Shown piece by piece: positions 1 to 6,419 of a stretch of DNA of 10,941 nt. Origin of the DNA: CAZMCC01 sp964564695 (lineage in GTDB: Bacteria > Planctomycetota > Phycisphaerae > Phycisphaerales > UBA1924); NCBI GenBank assembly GCA_964564695.1, contig CAZMCC010000110.1, positions 1 through 10,941 on the forward strand. Direction: 5' to 3'. The stretch's first letter is position 1. Each line of letters begins with the position of its first letter. Under the pieces are notes generated by a model that saw only the letters and a program-made list of their open reading frames with translations, was not told the origin of the DNA and did no database searches. The translations under genes were made by a program, and so were the position numbers.

Positions 1-1499
1 ATCTTCTGCAGCAGCACCGTCTTGCCGGTGCGCGGCGGAGCCACGATGAGCGCCCGCTGGCCCTTGCCGATCGGGGCCACAAGGTCCACGATCCGCATCT
101 CGATCTCGTCGGGCGTCGTCTCGAGAATGAACCGCTCCTCGGGGTGCAAGGGCGTCAGGTCCTCGAACAGGTTCAGGCTGTGCGTCGAGGTCGGCTTGCG
201 CCCGTTCACCTCGTCAACCCGCAGCAGCGCGAAGTACCGCTCGTTCTCCTTCGGAGGCCGAACGGCGCCCTTGATCACCATGCCCTTCTTCAGCCCGAAC
301 CGCCGGATCTGCGTCGGCGACACGTAGATGTCGTCCGGACCCGACAGGTAGCTGAGCTCCGGCGAGCGAAGGAACCCGAACTTGTCGGGCATGATCTCGA
401 GCGTGCCCTCGCCGATCAGCAGCCCCTGCTTCGCGGCACGGCTCTTCAAGATCTTGAAGATCAGGTCCTGGCGCGGGACCTGGTGGAAGTCCTCCATCCC
501 CTCGCGCTGCGCGATCGCATGAACTTCGCCCAGGCTCATGCTCTGGAGCTGCCCCATGCTCAGCGAGGTTTTCAGCGCCGCCGGGTCCGCGTGGGCCGCG
601 ATCCGGTCCAGCTCCGCCGCTTCGCGTTCGAGCTCCTCGTCGGAGGGAAGCGTGAAGTCGAGGGGCTGCCGGGAGGAGTACCCCCCACCGCCGCCACCTC
701 CGCCGCCGCCACCACCCCCCATCCCACCGCCCATGCCCATCCCCATGCCCTTGCGACGCTTGCGCTTGCGGCGTCCGCGGGACATGAAGCTGTCGTCGTA
801 GCCACCACCTCCGCCGCCCCCACCGCCTCCTCCCCCACCACCACCGCCGCCACCCCCACCACCGCCGTGCCCGCCGCCGTAACCGTTGTACCGCTCGCCA
901 CGATCGGACCGCTCGGGCCGGTCGCCTCCACCGCCGCCGCCACGATCGTTCGGATGGGGCCGGTCGCCGCGATCATTGGGATAAGGCCGATCCGTGCGCG
1001 GCCCGCCGTCAGGCCGCTGCTCGCGTGCCGGACGCTGCTCGCCGCTGGAGCCGCCTCCACCGCCGCCACTCCCACCTCCACCGCCGCCACCCCCTCCGCC
1101 GCCACGCTGCTCGCCGGAGTCGCGGCCACCTTCACGCGGCTCGCGCTGTTCGCGCTGCTGCTCGCGGGGCTCCCGCTGCTCGCGCTGCGCGGGTGCATCG
1201 CCCCGGGATTCGGGGCGCGGCTCGGACCGCTCCCCCCGCTCCGACCGCTCTGGGCGTTCGGACCGTTCGGACCTGGGCTCCGAACGCGCCTCCTGGCGCG
1301 GTTCGCTCTTGGCTTCGCCGCGCGATTCCCCGCGCGACTCGCTCTTGGCCGGTGCCTCGGCGGCCCGTTCCGATCGTTCCGGCGTCCGCTTCTTCGGTCC
1401 CTTTGCGGCTGACTTGGACTCGTCCGGCACTGCAGACTCCTCAACTCTTGGGCCGACGCGAGCCTTCGGGCCGCGGCGAATTACACTCGTTTTTTTCAT
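1..1499 (-). CDS. rho: Transcription termination factor Rho, C-terminally truncated by the window edge, with ~280-residue low-complexity N-terminal extension
   Basis: Rho is a hexameric RNA-dependent ATPase/helicase that ends transcription. Reading down from ATG at 1499, residues 1-280 are low complexity: an Arg/Glu/Ser-rich part with repeated ER/RSE dipeptides, several glycine runs, and a basic patch RGRRKRKRRKG at about 241-251. The conserved protein begins near residue 281. It contains the RNA-binding core GFLRS (375-379), GPDDIYVSP and QIRRF, then RPPKENERYFALL, and the Walker A motif APPRTGKT (487-494). E. coli Rho has its Walker A lysine at 184, so this protein is extended by about 310 residues. 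The rest of the ATPase domain, with the Q- and R-loops, lies outside the window. An alternative in-frame ATG at 1520 would add MGLASSS; neither start has a clear ribosome binding site. rho lies about 300 bases downstream of coaE on the same strand. Identity is near certain; the function of the extension is unknown. Confidence 0.97.
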   Translation of the reverse strand, partial: MKKTSVIRRGPKARVGPRVEESAVPDESKSAAKGPKKRTPERSERAAEAPAKSESRGESRGEAKSEPRQEARSEPRSERSERPERSERGERSEPRPESRGDAPAQREQREPREQQREQREPREGGRDSGEQRGGGGGGGGGGGSGGGGGGSSGEQRPAREQRPDGGPRTDRPYPNDRGDRPHPNDRGGGGGGDRPERSDRGERYNGYGGGHGGGGGGGGGGGGGGGGGGGGGGYDDSFMSRGRRKRKRRKGMGMGMGGGMGGGGGGGGGGGGGYSSRQPLDFTLPSDEELEREAAELDRIAAHADPAALKTSLSMGQLQSMSLGEVHAIAQREGMEDFHQVPRQDLIFKILKSRAAKQGLLIGEGTLEIMPDKFGFLRSPELSYLSGPDDIYVSPTQIRRFGLKKGMVIKGAVRPPKENERYFALLRVDEVNGRKPTSTHSLNLFEDLTPLHPEERFILETTPDEIEMRIVDLVAPIGKGQRALIVAPPRTGKTVLLQK

Positions 1500-1800
1500 G
1501 GATGAACTTGCAAGCCCCATCTCGGGGGTGGGAATCCGTCGCGCGGCCGGCTAGGCCGTGCGCCAAGGCGCTCGAGCATGCCCAAGACGAAGGGTGCTCG
1601 GCCGACTGTTCCCCGCCCCGCAAACGCTCTCCCCCAACTGACCCTGTAAACGTGCCTGTATTTGACCCGCAAACCTGCCGGGACAACTTGGAGAGGGGAA
1701 TCGGCGTCACTCCGGATCGTCCACCGCACTCGGAAAGCCGTGCGGGGCCGGGGACTGCCGATACATCAGTATACCCCCTCCCGGACCGCAAGGGAACTCT

Positions 1801-2451
1801 TCACCGCGCATCGGGGCCCCGGGGGCCGGCCGTGTGAATCGCGGCAAAAACGATCGCGAGCTGCTGACGCAGGCGTGCCTGGGCCGTCGCGTCGTCCCCG
1901 GCGTTCTCCACCACGTACCCGCACATCGCCCGCTTCTTCTCGATCGGCCACTGGGCCGCCTCGCGTCGGGCGAGTTCCGACACGTCCCACCCGCGCGACC
2001 GCGCGACCCGCGTCAGCCTGACCTCTTTGGGGCAGTTCACGAAGATCACCGCGTCGCACTCGGCGTCGACGCCGGCCTCGAACAGGAGCGGGGCGTCGAC
2101 CACCACCCCCGCCTTCCCCGCCGCTCGGGCCGCGGCCACGGAAGCGGCCCGGTCGTGCTTGAGCAGCGGATGGATCAGCCCTTCGAGGCGCGTCCGCTGC
2201 GCCGGATCGGCGAACACCACGTCGGCGATCCGGCGCCGGTCCGCCCGCCCGTCGGGCCCCACCACGCCCGCACCCCACCACGCCCGGATGGTGTCGATCA
2301 CCTGAGCCCGGTCGAGGGCCGCCTTGGCCGCCACGTCCGAATCGAGCACCACGCACCCCAGCTCCCCGAGCATCCGGGCCACGGTCGATTTGCCCGAGCC
2401 GACGCCCCCGGCGATGCCGATCACGGGTGTCCACGCCCGCTGTGTGCTCAC
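1801..2451 (-). CDS. coaE: Dephospho-CoA kinase CoaE
   Basis: CoaE phosphorylates the 3'-hydroxyl of dephospho-CoA with ATP, the last step of coenzyme A synthesis, in the cytosol. The 216-residue product is close to the usual family length (about 200). Visible landmarks are the P-loop GGVGSGKS (residues 15-22), the LDSD segment after the first helix (substrate side), IHPLL in the middle, and DAPLLFEAG, the family's dPLLfE signature. I chose the GTG start at 2451 because it places the P-loop at the normal distance from the N-terminus. It also makes a GTGA overlap with the hpt stop codon, which suggests translational coupling. rho follows on the same strand after about 300 bases. Nothing unusual is visible in the protein. 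Confidence 0.96.
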   Translation of the reverse strand: MSTQRAWTPVIGIAGGVGSGKSTVARMLGELGCVVLDSDVAAKAALDRAQVIDTIRAWWGAGVVGPDGRADRRRIADVVFADPAQRTRLEGLIHPLLKHDRAASVAAARAAGKAGVVVDAPLLFEAGVDAECDAVIFVNCPKEVRLTRVARSRGWDVSELARREAAQWPIEKKRAMCGYVVENAGDDATAQARLRQQLAIVFAAIHTAGPRGPDAR

Positions 2452-3017
2452 CCGCGCGACTCCGTGATCGCCGCCGGCGTCAGCACCGCGACCTCCGGCA
2501 GGTTCCGGAAGTACCCGTCGTAGTCGAGCCCGTACCCGACGACGAAATCGTCAGCGATGTCGAACCCCGCGTAGTCCGCCTTCACGTCCTCGTCGCGCCC
2601 GTCGACCTTGGTCTTGCGGAGCAGCACCGCCACCCGCAGGCTCGCCGGCTTCTGGGCGATGATGACTCGGCGCAGCAGCCCGAGCGTCCGCCCGGAGTCG
2701 AGGATGTCGTCGACGATCAGCACGTGCTTGCCCGCCAGGTCGGTCGGGATCTCGCCCCGGATGTTCACGCCCTGCGAGACGATCGACGTCCCCGGGTAGC
2801 TCGACACCGTCACCGTCCGCACCGCCAGCTTCAGCGGCATGTGCCGGATCAGGTCGGCCGTGAACACCAGCGCCCCCGTCAGGGCGCACAGCAGCACGAT
2901 CTCGGCGTTCCCGCCGCCCTGCTCGCGCTCGATGTCCAGCGTGATCTGACGCCCAAGCTCCGCGACGCGCTTGGCGATCCGCTCCCGATCGATCAGCGTT
3001 CGCACGGCGTGGGACAT
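2448..3017 (-). CDS. hpt: Hypoxanthine phosphoribosyltransferase
   Basis: This enzyme salvages hypoxanthine (often also guanine) by joining it to PRPP to make IMP or GMP. The 189-residue protein shows the PRPP-binding motif VLIVDDILDSGRTL (residues 99-112), an upstream SSYPGTSIVSQ loop of the flexible-loop type (72-82), and the purine-pocket segment DFVVGYGLDYDGYFRNLP (157-174). All are typical of bacterial Hpt. The ATG at 3017 gives the normal N-terminus. The same frame stays open upstream through a family A palindrome and antisense to tatD, but that extension is not plausible protein. hpt is the first gene of a minus-strand pair with coaE, which it overlaps by 4 bases. Its upstream region is almost entirely the palindrome at 3034-3122, so its promoter must lie within or beyond that repeat. 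Confidence 0.96.
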   Translation of the reverse strand: MSHAVRTLIDRERIAKRVAELGRQITLDIEREQGGGNAEIVLLCALTGALVFTADLIRHMPLKLAVRTVTVSSYPGTSIVSQGVNIRGEIPTDLAGKHVLIVDDILDSGRTLGLLRRVIIAQKPASLRVAVLLRKTKVDGRDEDVKADYAGFDIADDFVVGYGLDYDGYFRNLPEVAVLTPAAITESRG

Positions 3018-3033
3018 GGCCCAAGCGTAAGGC

Positions 3034-3122
3034 GGGAAGTGGCACAGTGGCGAAGTGACCGAGCCGGGGACCTCTAAACTGTCACTTCGCCACTCTGCCA
3101 CTCCGTCACTTTGCCACTTCCC
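3034..3122. repeat. Family A octamer palindrome, intergenic copy between hpt and tatD
   Basis: This is an inverted repeat with a left arm at 3034-3059 and a right arm at 3081-3122. The outer 10 bases (GGGAAGTGGC) and the inner bases (GGCGAAGTGAC) match between the arms. The right arm is exactly 16 bases longer, which equals two of the 8-base units (near GNCACTYY) from which both arms are made. The right arm ends directly at the tatD ATG (3123), and the left arm starts 17 bases from the hpt ATG (3017). It therefore fills the divergent gap between the two genes. The same unit recurs within tatD and purL. Confidence 0.9.
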
Positions 3123-4049
3123 ATGATCGACACCCACTGCCACCTCACCTTCCCCGACTTCCACCCCGACCCCCCCACCGAGGCCAACCCGATGGCGGGC
3201 GTCGCGGCCGAGCTCGCCGAGTGCGCCCGCCTGGGCGTCACCGGCTGCATCACCATTTCGACAACAACCAGCGACTGCCTCGACGCCCTGCGAATCGCCA
3301 AGCGGTTCGACAACGTCTGGTGTACCTCCGGCGTGCACCCGCTCTACTCGGCCGCCACCGACGACCGCCCGCGGGCCCTGCCGGTGCACCAGTGGGGGAA
3401 TCTCCGCACGGTCGCACTGGACCCCAGGTGCGTCGCGTGGGGCGAGCTGGGGCTCGACAACCACTACCCCGAGCCCGGGCCGCAGATCCAGCGGAGCGTG
3501 CTCAACGAGCAGTTGGCGTTCATTGAGGGAGTGCATCGGGAGGAAGTGGCAAAGTGGCAGAGTGGCAAAGTGGCCGTGGAGGGATCTCTCACTCCGCCAC
3601 TCCGCCACTCCGCCACTTCGCCACTTCCCGCCTGCCGCTTCCCGCTCCCGATCGTCCTCCACTGCCGCGAGGCCTTCGACGACCTGATCCCCGTGCTCAA
3701 GGCCACGAACCTCGATCCCACCAAGATGGTCTTCCACTGCTTCACCGGCACGCCCGCTGACGCCCGCAAGATCCTCGACCTGGGCGCGATGATGTCGTTC
3801 ACCGGCGTCGTCACGTACCAGAACGCGAAGGAACTCCGCGACGCCGCCAAGCTCGTGCCGGCCGATCGCTTCATGGTCGAGACCGACGCCCCGTTCCTCG
3901 CCCCGCACCCCCACCGCGGCAAGCGTCCCTGCCGTCCCGCGTGGACTCGGCATGTCCTCGAAGGCCTCGCGGCGCTGCGAGGCGAGGCGTTCGACGCGCT
4001 GCACGAACGGGTGAATGAGAACACTCGAAGGTTCTTTGGGGTGTCCTGA
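3123..4049 (+). CDS. tatD: TatD-family metal-dependent hydrolase (DNase) with an in-frame repeat insertion
   Basis: TatD-family proteins are two-metal TIM-barrel hydrolases; characterised members act as 3'-5' nucleases or D-aminoacyl-tRNA deacylases. All expected ligands are present: H5 and H7 in MIDTHCHL, E108 in GELGLD, H180 in VLHCREA, H205 in FHCFTG, and D255 in VETDAP, followed by the APHPHRGKRPC loop. I chose ATG 3123 because MIDTHCH is the classic N-terminus; an in-frame TTG at 3111 lies in the palindrome. At 308 residues it is longer than usual (about 255-265). Much of the excess is residues 141-169, encoded by a family A palindrome (3542-3628). It sits in the linker just before the strand bearing H180, where relatives normally have a short helix-to-strand connection. 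The ligands on both sides are intact, so the enzyme is probably functional. The in-vivo substrate cannot be told from sequence. Confidence 0.94.
   Translation: MIDTHCHLTFPDFHPDPPTEANPMAGVAAELAECARLGVTGCITISTTTSDCLDALRIAKRFDNVWCTSGVHPLYSAATDDRPRALPVHQWGNLRTVALDPRCVAWGELGLDNHYPEPGPQIQRSVLNEQLAFIEGVHREEVAKWQSGKVAVEGSLTPPLRHSATSPLPACRFPLPIVLHCREAFDDLIPVLKATNLDPTKMVFHCFTGTPADARKILDLGAMMSFTGVVTYQNAKELRDAAKLVPADRFMVETDAPFLAPHPHRGKRPCRPAWTRHVLEGLAALRGEAFDALHERVNENTRRFFGVS
3542..3628. repeat. Family A octamer palindrome inserted in frame within tatD
   Basis: The left arm (3542-3574) is four units ending in GTGGC: GGAAGTGGC, AAAGTGGC, AGAGTGGC, AAAGTGGC. A 15-base loop follows, and the right arm (3590-3628) is the reversed complement pattern with units near CCGCCACT. 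Over 33 aligned bases the arms differ at four places, always A in the left arm against C in the right arm. The right arm is identical over 39 bases to that of the purL copy. Translated in the tatD frame it gives EVAKWQSG at one side and TPPLRHSATSPLP at the other. Confidence 0.93.
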
Positions 4050-4126
4050 TCCGAGCCTCCCGCGCAAGCGGGAGGTCCTGTGCACTCGTGAGTCCAACAC
4101 CTCCCGCTTGCGCGGGAGGCTCGGAT
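4049..4126. repeat. Perfect 27-bp inverted repeat between convergent tatD and thpR (REP/BIME-like, possible bidirectional terminator)
   Basis: The arms 4049-4075 and 4100-4126 are exact reverse complements over 27 bases, separated by 24 bases. Each arm also folds on itself: CTCCCGC and GCGGGAG enclose GCAA in the left arm and TTGC in the right arm. This hairpin-within-hairpin layout is that of paired REP sequences (BIMEs). The outermost bases overlap the tatD stop codon (TGA, 4047-4049) and the thpR stop codon (TAA, 4128-4126), so the element exactly fills the gap. It has no T-run, so if it ends transcription it is not a standard intrinsic terminator; mRNA 3'-end protection is equally possible. 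Confidence 0.9.
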
Positions 4127-4656
4127 TACTCCAACCCCACCCCCCGCACCTCCCGATGCTCCGCCCCCTGCGGCAACAGCACGCTCCGCATCAGAACCAC
4201 CCGCTCGACCACAAACCCCGGCTCCTCCATCGCCTTCGCGACGCGCTCCGGTGTCACCCCGTGCGCAAACCGGCACAGCGTCAAATGCGGCGTGAACCGC
4301 TCCTTGCTCCGCGCCCGCACGTGATGCGCCAGCCGGTGCACGAGCCTCCTGTGAATCTCGACAAGTCCCGCCGGGGCGTCTGTCATCGCCGCCACCAGTC
4401 GAGGCGTCCCGCGCTCGGGCAGCGTTGCCAGCATCAGCGGCGTCACCTCGAACCGCTCGATCCCCGCCGCCGACCGCTCGACCGACTCCGCGATCTCGTC
4501 CACGTGGCTCGCCCGCACCTCGCCGATGAACTGCAGCGTCATGTGCACCTGCTCGCGCGCGACCACCCTGTGCTCGGGCAGCTCGAGCGTCGCGAGCCGG
4601 CCCAGCAGCCGCTCGACCACCGCCGCCGGCGGGTGAAGCGCCACGAAGAGCCGCAC
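4126..4656 (-). CDS. thpR: RNA 2',3'-cyclic phosphodiesterase (2'-5' RNA ligase / ThpR family)
   Basis: The product belongs to the 2H phosphoesterase superfamily. ThpR hydrolyses RNA 2',3'-cyclic phosphate ends to 2'-phosphates and can join tRNA halves through 2'-5' bonds in vitro. Both catalytic HxT motifs are present and correctly spaced: HMT at residues 38-40 (HMTLQFIG) and HLT at 124-126 (FTPHLTLCRF). The GTG start at 4656 yields the family's typical opening, (V/M)RLFVALHPP, and 176 residues, the normal size. Longer in-frame alternatives start at GTG 4680 or 4737, but they add a serine-rich segment without family similarity. The stop codon TAA touches the 27-bp inverted repeat. The gene is divergent from the universal stress protein gene, with about 112 bases between starts and no promoter I could call with confidence. 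Confidence 0.93.
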   Translation of the reverse strand: MRLFVALHPPAAVVERLLGRLATLELPEHRVVAREQVHMTLQFIGEVRASHVDEIAESVERSAAGIERFEVTPLMLATLPERGTPRLVAAMTDAPAGLVEIHRRLVHRLAHHVRARSKERFTPHLTLCRFAHGVTPERVAKAMEEPGFVVERVVLMRSVLLPQGAEHREVRGVGLE

Positions 4657-4768
4657 GATCGATGAGTGTGACGAAGACACGCTGCTGGCCCCGAACGTGT
4701 GAAGAAAAACGAAACCCACCTTGCACGCCCTCGACATTTCCCGCCCGGCGCGTCACACTGTACCGGAG

Positions 4769-5734
4769 ATGCCCCGCTTCATCGTCGCCTACGACGGCTC
4801 CGACCCCTCGCGTGCGGCCTTCCGCACCGCCCTCGCCCTCGCCTCGCGCACCAAGGCCGCCCCGGGGGGAGCCGCCGCCCCGCCGGGGGGGTGGAGCATC
4901 CTCCTCCTGCACGTCATCGAGCCCTCCCCCGATGCCCTGCTCGCCGACTCCCCGGCCGTCGCCCTCGACCCGATGATGCCCCCGCACATGCCGATGGGCC
5001 TGCCCGCGACGCTGGTCGAAGCCGAGCGCCGCCAGCGGGCGTGGGTGGAGAGCGAGACCGCCAACCTCCGGAGCGAGTGCGAGTCGCAGGGCATCGCCTT
5101 CGACGCCCGGGTTGACGTCGGTTCGCTGCTCGATGTCCTCGAGGACACCCCAGGCGCCGACGACATCCTCGCCGTCGGCGCCACCGGGCGCTTCCGTCGC
5201 GGCGGCGTCGGCTCCACCACCAAGGCCCTCGTCCGCAACGCCGCGTGCCCGGTGCTCGTCGCCCACGCCGGCGCGTCCGGCTCCGCCCCCGCGAACATCA
5301 CGTCGCTCGCGTGCCCGTTCGACTCGACGCCCTGCGCCTCCGAGGCGATCACCGCCGCCCGCCGGCTCGCGGGCGCCACCGGGCTTCCCCTCGCCGTGCT
5401 CGCGGTGCCGCGCTCGGGCTCAACGAACCCTCAAGACACTGCCACCCTCATCGGCGCCCTCACCGCGGCCGCCAAGTCCGCCGCTGGCGACGCCGCGACC
5501 ATCGTCGCGCTCACGCCCGCGCCCGGCTCATCGAGCGCCAGCGAATCCGGCATGGTCGCCGCCCACATCCAAAGCCACCCCGGCACGCTCCTGGTCATGG
5601 GCGCGTACGCCGACTCGTGGATCCGCGAGCTGTTCCTCGGCTCGACGACGGCCCAGGTGCTCACGGCGTTGACCGCGCCGGTGCTGCTGGTGCACGATCG
5701 GCGCGGGGCCGCGAATCCTGTCACCGCGGACTAG
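4769..5734 (+). CDS. Universal stress protein, tandem UspA domains
   Basis: This is a 321-residue cytosolic protein with two UspA alpha/beta domains in tandem. Domain 1 (about 1-166) opens with FIVAYDGSDPSRAA and ends in GATGRFRRGGVGSTTKALV followed by CPVLVAH. That is the nucleotide-binding G-x2-G-x9-G-S/T motif, but with 7 rather than 9 residues between the second glycine and GS. Domain 2 (about 174-311) ends in GAYADSWIRELFLGSTT and APVLLVHD, with normal 9-residue spacing but alanine in place of the second glycine. Nucleotide binding is therefore plausible but not certain for either half. Residues 30-41 (APGGAAAPPGGW) are a Gly/Pro/Ala insertion encoded by C and G runs. ATG 4769 was preferred over TTG 4721 because MPRFIVAYDGS is the family's N-terminus. 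The stop codon directly precedes a family B palindrome. The specific stress or partner is unknown. Confidence 0.93.
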   Translation: MPRFIVAYDGSDPSRAAFRTALALASRTKAAPGGAAAPPGGWSILLLHVIEPSPDALLADSPAVALDPMMPPHMPMGLPATLVEAERRQRAWVESETANLRSECESQGIAFDARVDVGSLLDVLEDTPGADDILAVGATGRFRRGGVGSTTKALVRNAACPVLVAHAGASGSAPANITSLACPFDSTPCASEAITAARRLAGATGLPLAVLAVPRSGSTNPQDTATLIGALTAAAKSAAGDAATIVALTPAPGSSSASESGMVAAHIQSHPGTLLVMGAYADSWIRELFLGSTTAQVLTALTAPVLLVHDRRGAANPVTAD

Positions 5735-5838
5735 GGAACGCGGAACAACGGAAAAACGGAACAGCGGAAAATAGAGGCACTCGAGTACGCGAGGGTCTTG
5801 ATGTTCCGCTGTTCCGTGTTACCGCCTTTCCGCGTTCT
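5735..5838. repeat. Family B octamer palindrome between usp and rnhA
   Basis: The arms at 5736-5769 and 5804-5837 are 34 bases each and match as inverted repeats except for a few positions in the middle. They are separated by 34 bases. Both are built of 8-base units near CGGAACAA, CGGAAAAA and CGGAACAG. The element begins immediately after the usp stop codon (TAG, 5732-5734). Its right arm contains the last codons and the TAA stop (5821-5819) of the opposite-strand rnhA. It is unrelated in sequence to family A but has the same design: degenerate octamers arranged as a long palindrome. Confidence 0.88.
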
Positions 5839-6301
5839 GCACATCCCTCGCCGCCCCTGTCGCCAGCTCATCGCACCGCTCGTTCTCCGGGTGCCCCGCG
5901 TGCCCCTCCACCCAGTGGAAGCTCAGCGTGTGCTTCGCGAGCAACGAGTCCAGCGTCTCCCACAGGTCGCGGTTCTTCACCGGCTGCTTGGCCGCCGTCT
6001 TCCACCCCCGCTTCTTCCACGCCGCCATCCACTCCTCGAGCCCCTGCAGCACGTACTTGGAGTCCGAGTACAGCTCGACCCGCGCCGGCCGGTTCAGCGC
6101 GGTCAGCCCCTCGATCACCGCCCGCAGCTCCATCCGGTTGTTCGTCGTGCCCGGCTCCCCCCCGGAGTCCTCGCGCGTCTTCACCGGGTGGCGCAGGATG
6201 TAGGCCCAGCCCCCGGGCCCGGGGTTGCCCAGGCACGCGCCATCGGTGTAGAGCTCGACCCTGGGCAGGGAAGCGTCGCTGGCGTTCGCACCGTCGCTCA
6301 T
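5819..6301 (-). CDS. rnhA: Ribonuclease HI
   Basis: RNase HI cleaves the RNA strand of RNA:DNA hybrids, removing R-loops and primers. The 160-residue product carries the full catalytic set: D20 (LYTDGACLGNPGPGGW), E58 (TTNNRMELRAVIEGL), D80 (LYSDSKYVLQG), H134 (VEGHAGHPENERCD) and D144. Each is exactly ten residues later than in E. coli (D10, E48, D70, H124, D134). It also has the basic-protrusion region WMAAWKKRGWKTAAKQPVKNRDLW. I chose ATG 6301; the frame stays open upstream through a family B palindrome to 6568 but encodes nothing recognisable there. The C-terminus after ATGAAR is short, and its last six residues and the stop codon are encoded by the right arm of the family B repeat at 5804-5837. 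The gene is therefore bracketed by family B elements on both sides. Confidence 0.96.
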   Translation of the reverse strand: MSDGANASDASLPRVELYTDGACLGNPGPGGWAYILRHPVKTREDSGGEPGTTNNRMELRAVIEGLTALNRPARVELYSDSKYVLQGLEEWMAAWKKRGWKTAAKQPVKNRDLWETLDSLLAKHTLSFHWVEGHAGHPENERCDELATGAARDVQNAERR

Positions 6302-6315
6302 CAGACCGGACCGTA

Positions 6316-6411
6316 GCAACGCGGAACAACGGAACAGCGGAAACGCGGAACAGCGAGCCCCGCGTGCCGGCCATTTTCCGAGGTCCCGCTGTTCCGCTTT
6401 TCCGCGTTCGC
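6316..6411. repeat. Family B octamer palindrome between rnhA and purL
   Basis: The left arm 6316-6340 and right arm 6386-6411 are near-perfect inverted repeats (about 25 bases), sharing AACGCGGAA and CGGAACAGCGG. Extra units (AAACGCGG, AACAGCG) continue inward from the left arm to about 6355, giving the same octamer rhythm as the copy at 5735-5838. It occupies nearly all of the divergent gap between rnhA (start 6301) and purL (start 6420). Any promoter for either gene must therefore lie in or across it, and a transcript starting upstream would carry the hairpin in its leader. Confidence 0.86.
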
Positions 6412-6419
6412 TTCGTACG

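Noticed and set aside
572..1444. 290-codon minus-strand frame and plus-strand frames overlapping the N-terminal part of rho
   Set aside because: They are shadows of the Gly/Arg-rich rho extension in other frames; rho itself continues into unmistakable conserved domains.
1441..1791. 116-codon minus-strand frame between coaE and rho
   Set aside because: It overlaps the rho start in another frame, has no recognisable features and no ribosome binding site.
1768..1796. Possible minus-strand promoter for rho, TATACT at 1773-1768
   Set aside because: The -10 match is good, but at 16-18 base spacing the -35 is poor (TTCCCT at best), and such hexamers occur by chance. Not enough to call.
2448..4100. 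550-codon minus-strand frame extending hpt upstream across the tatD region
   Set aside because: Only the last 189 codons are Hpt. The rest is antisense to tatD and through the palindromes, whose octamers carry no stops and so keep the frame open.
4049..4126. Inverted repeat as the ends of an insertion sequence
   Set aside because: Only 24 bases lie between the arms, with no room for a transposase and no visible target duplication.
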